From Solirubrobacterales bacterium (GTDB taxonomy: Bacteria > Actinomycetota > Thermoleophilia > Solirubrobacterales > Solirubrobacteraceae): a stretch of 6,173 nt of DNA. The DNA lies in assembly GCA_015655225.1 (NCBI GenBank), contig JAATFK010000159.1:1-6173 (forward strand), in the 5' to 3' direction. This document shows positions 1 through 5,232 of this stretch, piece by piece (positions within the stretch are counted from its first letter, which is position 1; the number at the start of each line of letters is the position of its first letter). The position numbers and the translations under genes were made by a program. Below the pieces are notes generated by a model, which saw only the letters and a program-made list of their open reading frames with translations, had not been told where the DNA came from and made no database searches.

Positions 1-60
1 CGCCGCCGGGGTGGCCGCTCTCGGCTGCTCCGGCGCGGGCGCGGCCGCTCTCGGCTGCGC
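1..60 (-). repeat. Two 30-bp direct repeats coding a decapeptide in the S2 tail
   Basis: Residues 391-400 ([10 protein letters not shown]) and 401-410 ([10 protein letters not shown]) are two adjacent decapeptides. The two 30-base units share the block ggccgctctcggctgc. The pattern reaches the window edge, so more copies may follow outside. Both units use AGA for Arg. Confidence 0.7.
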
Positions 61-1230
61 CGCGGCGGCGGCCTGCGTCGGCGCGGGCGCCGCCGGGGCG
101 GGCGGCTGCGCCGCCTGCTGGGCGGCGGCCTGCTGCTGGGCGGCGGCCGTGGCGGCCTCGGCCTCGCGTCTGGCCTGGGCCTCGGCCTCGCGTCTGGCGG
201 CCTCGGCGGCGTCGCGTCTGGCCTGCTCCTCGGCCTCGCGGCGGGCGCGCTCCTCGGCCTCGCGGCGGGCCTTCTCCTCAGCCTCCAGGCGCGCGCGCTC
301 CTCCTCGGCGCGGAAGGCCTGGTTGCCCTCCTGCACGACGCTGGCGATCGCCTTCGTGATGATCGCGCAGGAGCGGATCGCGTCGTCGTTGCCCGGGATC
401 ACGTAGTCGATCCCGTCCGGGTCGCAGTTGGTGTCGACGAGCCCGATGATCGGGATCCGCAGGCGCTGCGCCTCGGCGACCGCGATCACCTCGGTTCTGA
501 GGTCGACGATGAACATCGCGTCCGGCGTGCGGGACATGTTTCTGACGCCGCCGAGGTTCGCCTGGAGCTTCGCGAGGTCGGCCTGGGCCGCCATCCGCTC
601 ACGCGTCGGCAGCAGCTGGAGCTGGCCCTCGCGGTCGTAGCGCTCGAGGTCGTGCAGGCGCTGGATGCGGCGCGCCATCGTCTGGTAGTTCGTCAGCAGG
701 CCGCCGAGCCAGCGGTGGTTGACGTACGGCATGCCGGCCGCCTCGGCCGCGTCCTTGATCGCGTCGCGGGCCTGCTTCTTGGTCCCGACGAACAGGACCG
801 TGCCGCCGCGGTGGCCGATCGCGGCCGCGACGTCCTGGGCCTCTCTCAGCAGCACCTGCGTCTTGAGCAGGTCGATGATGTAGATCCCGGCGCGCTCGCC
901 GTGGATGAAGCGGCGCATCTTCGGGTTCCACCGGCGCGTCTGGTGGCCGAAGTGGACGCCGGCCTCGAGCAGCTCCTTGATGCCGACCTCGGCATCGGCT
1001 CTGCTGAGGACCGGTCTCGGGGGCGCGACGGGAGCCGCCGGCTCGGCCGGGGCCTCGGCGGTCGCGGTGGCCGCCGGTGCGTCGGCGACGGGCGTGGCCG
1101 GAGTCGCGGCGGGCGCGGCGGGGGCCGGCGTGGCGGCCGGAGTCGGCGTGGCCTCGGCGACCGGCGCGGCGGGCGTGGCAGGTGCTGCGGCGCTCGTCTC
1201 GGCGCCGTCGCCGACAGTGGTGTCAGCCAT
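1..1230 (-). CDS. rpsB: 30S ribosomal protein S2 with long N- and C-terminal extensions (partial, 3' end outside window)
   Basis: S2 is a structural protein of the small ribosomal subunit, sited between head and body and needed for S1 binding and initiation in studied bacteria. The frame is open for 410 codons from ATG at 1230 to the left edge. The S2 core spans about residues 81-305: [19 protein letters not shown] at 83-101, a [10 protein letters not shown] segment near 115-124, [11 protein letters not shown] at 146-156, [11 protein letters not shown] at 171-181, NLGGVRNM at 225-232, and the [20 protein letters not shown] region at 260-279. Residues 1-80 are Ala/Pro/Thr-rich with no Lys or Arg before R72. 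Residues 306-360 are an E/A/R repeat that looks like a coiled coil, followed by an Ala/Pro/Gln tail. The start is secure: a Shine-Dalgarno AAGGGAG lies 7 bases upstream, and no in-frame ATG, GTG or TTG occurs between codon 1 and M105, inside the core. S2 is usually about 230-300 residues. It follows rluD after a 144-base leader. Ten of its 40 Arg codons are AGA. Confidence 0.96.
   Translation of the reverse strand, partial: MADTTVGDGAETSAAAPATPAAPVAEATPTPAATPAPAAPAATPATPVADAPAATATAEAPAEPAAPVAPPRPVLSRADAEVGIKELLEAGVHFGHQTRRWNPKMRRFIHGERAGIYIIDLLKTQVLLREAQDVAAAIGHRGGTVLFVGTKKQARDAIKDAAEAAGMPYVNHRWLGGLLTNYQTMARRIQRLHDLERYDREGQLQLLPTRERMAAQADLAKLQANLGGVRNMSRTPDAMFIVDLRTEVIAVAEAQRLRIPIIGLVDTNCDPDGIDYVIPGNDDAIRSCAIITKAIASVVQEGNQAFRAEEERARLEAEEKARREAEERARREAEEQARRDAAEAARREAEAQARREAEAATAAAQQQAAAQQAAQPPAPAAPAPTQAAAAAQPRAAAPAPEQPRAATPAA
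160..303 (-). repeat. Six tandem octapeptide-coding repeats (24-bp units) in the S2 C-terminal tail
   Basis: Within rpsB, residues 310-357 are six contiguous copies of an octapeptide: [40 protein letters not shown] and EAQARREA. At DNA level the units are 24 bp and several are nearly identical, for example the cctcggcctcgcgtctggc block repeated 24 bases apart around 156-200. The strict charge pattern and lack of Pro or Gly predict a continuous charged helix, either coiled coil or single alpha helix. The near-identical units suggest growth by slippage or unequal recombination. Confidence 0.85.
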
Positions 1231-1237
1231 GGTGGTG

Positions 1238-1244
1238 CTCCCTT
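1238..1244 (-). promoter_or_regulatory. Ribosome binding site of rpsB
   Basis: AAGGGAG on the minus strand lies 7 bases before the ATG at 1230. It is the strongest Shine-Dalgarno match seen in the window and fixes the start of S2, including its N-terminal extension. Confidence 0.75.
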
Positions 1245-1284
1245 GTGTGGTGGAGATACGGTCCGGTCGGAGGCGTCGCGTTCC

Positions 1285-1301
1285 CGGCGCAGGATGCGCC
1301 G
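1285..1301 (-). promoter_or_regulatory. Hairpin in the rpsB leader
   Basis: A perfect 7-bp inverted repeat, CGGCGCA and TGCGCCG separated by TCC on the minus strand, lies 55 bases upstream of the rpsB start. A second small stem, CCCGG and CCGGG around ATCGA in plus-strand order, lies at 1316-1330. A longer-range pair, GGTCGCG and CGCGACC, lies at 1307-1313 and 1359-1365. No run of T follows, so this is not a normal intrinsic terminator. rpsB leaders are autoregulated by S2 in Escherichia coli; a similar role here is inference only. Confidence 0.4.
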
Positions 1302-1352
1302 AGCAGGGTCGCGGGCCCGGATCGACCGGGATAGGGGACGTCAGAAGCTCTC

Positions 1353-1358
1353 AGTCTA
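1353..1358 (-). promoter_or_regulatory. Possible -10 element for rpsB
   Basis: TAGACT on the minus strand fits the actinobacterial TAnnnT -10 pattern. It would place a transcription start near 1345, giving a leader of about 115 bases. No convincing -35 is visible 16-18 bases upstream, so rpsB may instead or also be read from upstream genes. Confidence 0.3.
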
Positions 1359-1374
1359 CGCGACCGGGGCTGCT

Positions 1375-2289
1375 TCAGGCGGGCTCGCCGTCCGCCTGCG
1401 CGACGAGCCGCGCGAGGACCGCGGCGAGGTCGTCCGGCAGCGGCGAGGCGAGGTCGATCTGCTCGCCCGTGACGGGGTGCGCGAAGGCGAGCCGCGCGGC
1501 GTGGAGGAACTGCCGCTGCAACCCCAGCAGCCCGGGCGTCCCGTACTCCGGATCGCCAGCGACGGGATGCCCGATCGCCTCCATGTGCACGCGGATCTGG
1601 TGGGTGCGGCCGGTGTCGAGCACGACCCGCAGCAGCGCGGTGTCGGGCAGCGCGCGCTCGAGCGTGAAGTGGGTGCGGGCGTCGCGCGGCTCGTCGGTGT
1701 CGGTCGACATCTTCGTGCGGACGCGGCGGTCGCGGCCGATCGGCGCCTCGATCGTCCCGGTCCGCGCCGGCGGCAGGCCCTCGACCAGCGCGAGGTACTC
1801 CCGCCGCACGTCGCGCGAGCCGATCAGGTCCTTCAGCTCGCGGTGCGCCCGCTCGGTCTTCGCGACCGCCAGCAGCCCCGAGGTGTCGCGGTCGAGGCGG
1901 TGGACGATCCCGGCGCGCGCCGGGTCCTCCCCACCGACGGCGCGGCCCGCGAGCGCCTGCGCGAGCGTTCCCTCGCGATGACCCCGCGCGGGATGGACGA
2001 CGACGCCGGCGGGCTTGTCGACGACCAGCAGGTCGGGGTCCTCGTAGACGACGGTGAACTCCGCGTCGCCGCTCGGCGTCTCGGTCGAGGCCGGCTCGGG
2101 CGCGACCGCGATCCGCTCCCCCTCAGCCACTCTGTGGCGCTTCGGCAGGACCGCGCCGTCGACCGTGACGAGGCCGGCGTCGAGCAGCCGCTGCGCGCGG
2201 GCGCGGGAGCCGAGCGGCTCCGCCAGGAACTGGTCGAGCCGCTCGCCCGAGGCGTCCGCCGGAACCTCGATCTCAAGCAGTGCGGCCAC
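1375..2289 (-). CDS. rluD: RluD-family 23S rRNA pseudouridine synthase
   Basis: The product is predicted to isomerise specific uridines to pseudouridine in 23S rRNA; RluD itself modifies helix 69. The protein has 304 residues, usual for the family. An S4-type RNA-binding domain covers about residues 16-62 (SGERLDQFL, then GLVTVDGAVL). The catalytic domain follows, with VYEDPDLLVVDKPAGVVVHP at 81-100, the signature HRLDRDTSGLL at 130-140 with probable catalytic Asp133, and GRTHQIRVHM at 227-236 followed by GHPVAGDPEYG. The start codon is GTG at 2289, with GGAG only 4 bases upstream. The gene overlaps the end of lspA by 17 bp, a pairing common across bacteria (lspA-rluD), so it is probably translationally coupled. 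The exact uridine targets cannot be told from sequence; a close RluA/RluC-type paralogue is possible. Confidence 0.94.
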   Translation of the reverse strand: MAALLEIEVPADASGERLDQFLAEPLGSRARAQRLLDAGLVTVDGAVLPKRHRVAEGERIAVAPEPASTETPSGDAEFTVVYEDPDLLVVDKPAGVVVHPARGHREGTLAQALAGRAVGGEDPARAGIVHRLDRDTSGLLAVAKTERAHRELKDLIGSRDVRREYLALVEGLPPARTGTIEAPIGRDRRVRTKMSTDTDEPRDARTHFTLERALPDTALLRVVLDTGRTHQIRVHMEAIGHPVAGDPEYGTPGLLGLQRQFLHAARLAFAHPVTGEQIDLASPLPDDLAAVLARLVAQADGEPA

Positions 2290-2758
2290 CCCGCTCCAGG
2301 ACGAGCACGAGGATCACGACGCCGAACGTGATCGCGGTGTCGGCGACGTTGAAGGAGGGGAAGTGCGGGAAGGTGATGAAGTCGGTCACGTAGCCCTGGC
2401 GCACTCGGTCGAGCAGGTTGCCGAGCGCGCCGCCGAGCAGCAGGCCGGTCGGCAGCCACAGCAGCGGCCGGCTCGGGTTGCGCACGAAGTAGCCGAGCAG
2501 CGCCGCGAGCGCCAGCAGCGTGACGACGATCACCGGCGCGCCGCCGTTGCCGAGGAAGTTGAACGCGACGCCCTTGTTCTGGGCGTGGAGGAACTTGACG
2601 ACGCCGGGGATGACGGTCCGCTGCTCCCCGACCGCGAGGGAGTGGTTGACGAGCGCCTTCGTCAGCTGGTCGAGCGCGATCACGATCAGCAGCACGACGA
2701 GCGCGCGCGCCCAGCTGGTCGTGACCGTCCGCGTCCGCGAGGCCTCCACCGCGCCCAT
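2273..2758 (-). CDS. lspA: Lipoprotein signal peptidase (signal peptidase II)
   Basis: LspA is an inner-membrane aspartyl protease that cleaves the signal peptide from diacylglyceryl-modified prolipoproteins; it is the target of globomycin. The protein has 161 residues, a normal length. Hydrophobic segments are visible at about 17-30, 74-92, 98-113 and 142-155, fitting four membrane helices. Family motifs are DQLTK at 30-34, NKGVAFNFLG at 61-70, GNLLDRV at 113-119, VTDFI at 124-128 and FNVADTAI at 136-143. The catalytic aspartates are probably D126 and D140, with N114, R118 and N137 also conserved. The ATG at 2758 shares one base with the yggT stop (TGATG), and no clear Shine-Dalgarno is seen, so reinitiation after yggT is likely. 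The 3' end overlaps rluD. Confidence 0.96.
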   Translation of the reverse strand: MGAVEASRTRTVTTSWARALVVLLIVIALDQLTKALVNHSLAVGEQRTVIPGVVKFLHAQNKGVAFNFLGNGGAPVIVVTLLALAALLGYFVRNPSRPLLWLPTGLLLGGALGNLLDRVRQGYVTDFITFPHFPSFNVADTAITFGVVILVLVLERGGRTA

Positions 2759-3069
2759 CAGCCGCTGATCACCGAGACGACGACCTGCCAGACGATGATC
2801 AGCGCGAAGGTGGCGACCATCGGGCTGAGGTCGAAGGCGCCCATCGACGGCAGGATCCGGCGGAAGACGGCGAGGTAGGGCTCGACGACCTGTCTGAGGA
2901 AGTCGATCACCGCGTTCGACCAGCGCGCGTAGGGGATCCGGATGCCGGCGGAGAACATGATCGAGACGATCACGTAGGCGAAGATCAGGATCAGGTAGAC
3001 CTCGAACACCGCGCCGACGTAGTCGGCGACGTGCTGCCGGGTGGAGGTGGCGATCACGAGCGTGTTCAT
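2758..3069 (-). CDS. yggT: YggT/YlmG family membrane protein (SepG-like)
   Basis: This is a small integral membrane protein of 103 residues. Two hydrophobic segments lie at about 17-40 and 84-101, joined by the family motif EPYLAVFRRILPSMGAFDLS at 63-82, which matches the EP...RRxxP...G.DxSP pattern of YggT proteins. Family members sit beside sepF in many Gram-positive bacteria and cyanobacteria. In Streptomyces the homologue SepG helps place the division ring, and in plastids YlmG affects nucleoid distribution. A division-linked role here is inferred from family and neighbours. The ATG at 3069 overlaps the proC stop by 4 bp (ATGA), with a good Shine-Dalgarno CGGAGG at 3079-3084 inside the proC end. 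divIVA, often the next gene in actinobacteria, is missing; lspA follows directly. Confidence 0.9.
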   Translation of the reverse strand: MNTLVIATSTRQHVADYVGAVFEVYLILIFAYVIVSIMFSAGIRIPYARWSNAVIDFLRQVVEPYLAVFRRILPSMGAFDLSPMVATFALIIVWQVVVSVISG

Positions 3070-3827
3070 CTTCTGCCGCCTCCGTCGAGGACGGCGTCGA
3101 GCGCGGCGGCGAACGCGGCTCGCAGGCCGCCTTCCTCCAGCGCGGCGAGGCCGCGCGCGGTCGAGCCGCCCGGCGAGGTGACCTCGCGGCGGACGCCGAG
3201 CGTGTCGTAGTCGCGCGCCGCCAGCAGGGCGGCGGTCCCGGCGAGCGTCTCGCCGGCCAGCTCGGCCGCTCTCGCGGCGGGCAGGCCGCGGCGCACGGCC
3301 GCGTCGACCTGCGCCTCGACCAGCAGGGCGACGTAGGCGGGGCCGACGCCCATGATGCCGGTCGCCACGTCGAGCAGCTTCTCGTCGATCCGGACGACCT
3401 GGCCGAGCCGCGCGAAGAGCGCCTCGACGCGGTGCTCCAGGTCGCGGTCGACGTTCGTCCCGACCGCCATGCAGACGATCCCCCGCCGCACCTCGACGGG
3501 CGTGTTCGGCATCAGCCGGAAGACCGGCGTGTCGGGGTAGGCGGCCTGCAACGCGCTGAGCGGCACCGCCCCGAGGACCGACGCGACGGCCTTCGCGCGA
3601 CCGGCCAGCTCGGCCGCGACGGCCTCCAGCTGCGCCGGCTTGTGACAGAGGACGACGAGGTCCGTCTCCTCCGCGAGCGCGACGTTCGAGTCGGCGACGT
3701 CGCCGCCCAGCTCGTCGACCAGCGCCTCCGCGCGGCCCGAGCCGGAGTCGGTGCAGAGCACCGGCTCACCCCACCCGCGCGCAATGGCGCGGGCCATGTT
3801 TCCCGATCCGATCAGTCCGACGCGCAT
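3066..3827 (-). CDS. proC: Pyrroline-5-carboxylate reductase family protein
   Basis: ProC reduces delta1-pyrroline-5-carboxylate to proline with NAD(P)H in the cytoplasm. The protein has 253 residues, slightly short for the family. The N-terminal Rossmann fold starts with VGLIGSGNMARAI at 3-15; further motifs are LVVLCHKPAQL at 57-67 and FRLMPNTPVEVRRG at 103-116. The C-terminal helical dimer domain holds the P5CR signature VTSPGGSTARGL at 216-227. The usual SGSGPAY motif reads MGVGPAY at 159-165, a departure that may be a lineage trait. The ATG at 3827 is set by the Rossmann start; the open frame upstream is only the shadow of sepF. No Shine-Dalgarno is seen, and a perfect hairpin lies 15 bases upstream. 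It ends in two AGA codons and overlaps yggT by 4 bp. proC next to sepF/yggS is known from other phyla, such as cyanobacteria. Confidence 0.9.
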   Translation of the reverse strand: MRVGLIGSGNMARAIARGWGEPVLCTDSGSGRAEALVDELGGDVADSNVALAEETDLVVLCHKPAQLEAVAAELAGRAKAVASVLGAVPLSALQAAYPDTPVFRLMPNTPVEVRRGIVCMAVGTNVDRDLEHRVEALFARLGQVVRIDEKLLDVATGIMGVGPAYVALLVEAQVDAAVRRGLPAARAAELAGETLAGTAALLAARDYDTLGVRREVTSPGGSTARGLAALEEGGLRAAFAAALDAVLDGGGRR

Positions 3828-3842
3828 GGGCCGGAAGCGTAT

Positions 3843-3866
3843 CGGGAGCGGCGGGAAACGCTCCCG
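3843..3866 (-). promoter_or_regulatory. Intercistronic hairpin between sepF and proC
   Basis: A perfect 8-bp inverted repeat, CGGGAGCG and CGCTCCCG, flanks an 8-base loop (TTTCCCGC on the minus strand). It takes up half of the 47-base gap after the sepF stop and ends 15 bases before the proC ATG. There is no T tract after it, so it is more likely an RNA stability, processing or partial attenuation element than a classical terminator. Function is inference. Confidence 0.5.
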
Positions 3867-3874
3867 CGCCGCGA

Positions 3875-4453
3875 TCAGGACTGGTTGAAGAAGCCTCTCT
3901 CGAGCAGGCGCGCGCGCTCCTCGGCGGAGACCTCGACGTTGCGCGGCGTGAGCAGGAAGACCTTGTCGGCGATCCGCTGCATGCCGCCGTCGAGCGCGTA
4001 GGTGAGCCCGCTGGAGAAGTCGATCAGGCGCTTCGACAGGTCGGTGTCGGAGCTCTGCAGGTTCAGGATCACGGGGATCGCGTCCTTGAACTTGTCCGCC
4101 ACGTCCTGGGCGTCGTTGAAGGACTTGGGAATGACGAGATGCACGCGGACCTCCCCGCTGCGACCGTTGCGTGGACCGGCGACGCCACTCCCACCGACCG
4201 GCCGCAGGACGCTCGTGCGCCGTTCGGTCGCGGCGTCGTCGGCGAAGATGTCGTCGATCTCGTCGCGGCGTCGGCGGCTCGAGCTCAAGCGCCGGACGTT
4301 CGGACGTTCGCGGTAGCGGTCCTCCAGCTCGGCCTCGGGCTCGGGTGCGTAGCGCTGCTGGGGCTGGGGTTCGGGCTCGTCGTCGTCGTAGTCGTGCTCG
4401 ACGGCGAGGCCGAAGTAGACGAGTGAGCGGTGCCAGGTGTCGCGGAATGCCAT
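3875..4453 (-). CDS. sepF: Cell division protein SepF
   Basis: SepF tethers FtsZ filaments to the membrane and, in actinobacteria lacking FtsA, is the main Z-ring anchor. The protein has 192 residues. Residues 1-17 (MAFRDTWHRSLVYFGLA) form the N-terminal membrane-binding amphipathic helix. Residues 20-100 are an acidic then Arg-rich flexible linker (DYDDDEPEPQ, SSSRRRRDE). The SepF (DUF552) core is about 101-172, with VHLVIPKSFNDAQDVADKF at 104-122, VILNLQSSDTDLSKRLIDF at 128-146, SSGLTYALDGGMQRIADKVF at 147-166 and LLTPRNVEV at 167-175. A terminal helix (AEERARLLERGFF) closes it. The ATG at 4453 keeps the conserved N-terminus; the Shine-Dalgarno is weak. A promoter -10 and a leader hairpin lie upstream, so sepF probably heads its own transcript (sepF-proC-yggT-lspA-rluD) besides read-through from yggS. 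Confidence 0.95.
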   Translation of the reverse strand: MAFRDTWHRSLVYFGLAVEHDYDDDEPEPQPQQRYAPEPEAELEDRYRERPNVRRLSSSRRRRDEIDDIFADDAATERRTSVLRPVGGSGVAGPRNGRSGEVRVHLVIPKSFNDAQDVADKFKDAIPVILNLQSSDTDLSKRLIDFSSGLTYALDGGMQRIADKVFLLTPRNVEVSAEERARLLERGFFNQS

Positions 4454-4472
4454 GACGGTGGGTCTTTCGTCC

Positions 4473-4494
4473 GGCGCAGGAGAATCCCTGCACC
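4473..4494 (-). promoter_or_regulatory. Hairpin in the sepF leader
   Basis: On the minus strand GGTGCAGG and CCTGCGCC form an 8-bp stem (one G-U pair) with the six-base loop GATTCT. It begins a few bases after the transcription start predicted from the -10 at 4503-4508 and ends 19 bases before the sepF ATG. A 5' stabilising stem or a regulatory structure is possible. Confidence 0.45.
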
Positions 4495-4502
4495 GTCTCG
4501 AC

Positions 4503-4508
4503 ATTATG
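4503..4508 (-). promoter_or_regulatory. Promoter -10 element upstream of sepF
   Basis: CATAAT on the minus strand is the most AT-rich hexamer in the 113-base gap between yggS and sepF and matches TATAAT at 5 of 6 positions. The region 17-18 bases upstream reads CCCGAC, only a weak -35. The predicted start near 4496 gives a sepF leader of about 43 bases. Confidence 0.5.
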
Positions 4509-4566
4509 CGCCTCTGCGGCGGACGGTCGGGCGCCGGGTGGCGCTGGCGCGTCGGCGGTGTGGGTT

Positions 4567-5232
4567 CTAGGCGAAGAGGACGGAGCCGAGCCGGACGATC
4601 GTCGCGCCCTCCTCGACGGCCACCTCGAAGTCCTGCGTCGTCCCCATCGAGAGCGTGTCGAGCCCGTGCTGCTCGGCCAGCTCGCGCAGGGCCGCGAAGT
4701 GGCGCCGGCTGTCCTGCGGATCCGAGGCGAACGGGGGCATCGTCATCAGGCCGCGGATCGGGATCGGGGCGCGCTCGATGAAGGCGCCGAGGTCGGCCGG
4801 GTCGATCCCGTCCTTCGACGCCTCGCCGGCGACGTTGACCTCGACCAGCCCCGCGAGGCCGGGACGCGCGTGTCGTTCCAGTTGCGCGAGCGCCGAGTCG
4901 GAGGCGAGCGAGTGGATCAGCCGGACGTGCGGGGCGATCTGCTTCACCTTGCGACTCTGGAGCTGGCCGATGAAGTCCCAGGTGAAGCCGCTCCCCTCCC
5001 ACGCCGCCGCCTTCGCCTCCAGCTCCTGCGCGCGGTTCTCGCCCAGCAGCGTGAGGCCGGCCTCGGCGAGCGCGCCGATCGCCTCCAGCGGGACGTACTT
5101 GACCGCCGCCAGCAGCTCGACGTTCTCCGGCGCGCGGCCGGCGAGGCCGGCGGCGATCGCGATCCGCTCGCGCACGTCGGCGAGGTTCGCGCGGACGCGC
5201 TCGGCGGTGATGCCCTCGATCAGGCGCGCCAT
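4567..5232 (-). CDS. yggS: YggS/PROSC family pyridoxal phosphate homeostasis protein (PLPBP)
   Basis: This cytoplasmic PLP-binding protein of the alanine racemase N-terminal TIM-barrel fold has no known enzyme activity; loss in other bacteria disturbs vitamin B6 and amino acid pools. The protein has 221 residues. PLP Lys is probably K45 in LLAAVKYVPLE (40-50), followed by LLGENRAQELEAKA, WDFIGQLQSRKVKQI, NVAGEASKDGI, RGLMTMPPF and the phosphate-binding stretch LSMGTTQDFEVAVEEGAT, ending VRLGSVLFA. Variations from the common pattern are FIGQLQS (often FIGHLQS or FIGPLQS), SMGTT (often SMGMS), and an end right after the FA/FG position, without the usual short Arg/Tyr tail. The ATG at 5232 lies 13 bp inside the end of pgeF, so coupling is likely. 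The ylmE-sepF neighbourhood is standard in Gram-positive bacteria. Confidence 0.95.
   Translation of the reverse strand: MARLIEGITAERVRANLADVRERIAIAAGLAGRAPENVELLAAVKYVPLEAIGALAEAGLTLLGENRAQELEAKAAAWEGSGFTWDFIGQLQSRKVKQIAPHVRLIHSLASDSALAQLERHARPGLAGLVEVNVAGEASKDGIDPADLGAFIERAPIPIRGLMTMPPFASDPQDSRRHFAALRELAEQHGLDTLSMGTTQDFEVAVEEGATIVRLGSVLFA

Noticed and set aside
160..303. 24-bp repeats as a CRISPR or intergenic array
   Set aside because: The repeats are contiguous without spacers, keep the reading frame and encode a regular octapeptide, so they are coding repeats.
11..406. Plus-strand Ala/Ser/Arg-rich open frame over the repeats
   Set aside because: It is only the complement of the S2 tail repeats, and the minus-strand frame continues uninterrupted from the S2 core.
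905..1981. Plus-strand open frame of 358 codons, Ala/Ser/Arg-rich
   Set aside because: It is the complement of the S2 N-terminal repeat region and rluD; its low-complexity product is explained by the Ala/Pro codons on the other strand.
652..2331. Long plus-strand open frame of 559 codons across rpsB and rluD
   Set aside because: It is antisense to two clearly conserved minus-strand genes. Its Arg/Gly/Asp-rich product matches no family I know and is the usual shadow frame of high-GC coding DNA.
3828..4493. Upstream part of the long minus-strand frame that includes proC
   Set aside because: These 222 codons overlap sepF in another frame and are Arg/Pro-rich without motifs. ProC starts at the Rossmann-fold ATG at 3827.
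4531..4544. Small hairpin (GCGCC, GGGT, GGCGC) after yggS as a terminator
   Set aside because: It has only 5-6 bp, no T tract, and such stems are frequent by chance at this GC content.
3875..5002. Upstream part of the long minus-strand frame that includes sepF
   Set aside because: The region before 4453 overlaps yggS out of frame; SepF begins at its conserved MAFRDTW membrane helix.
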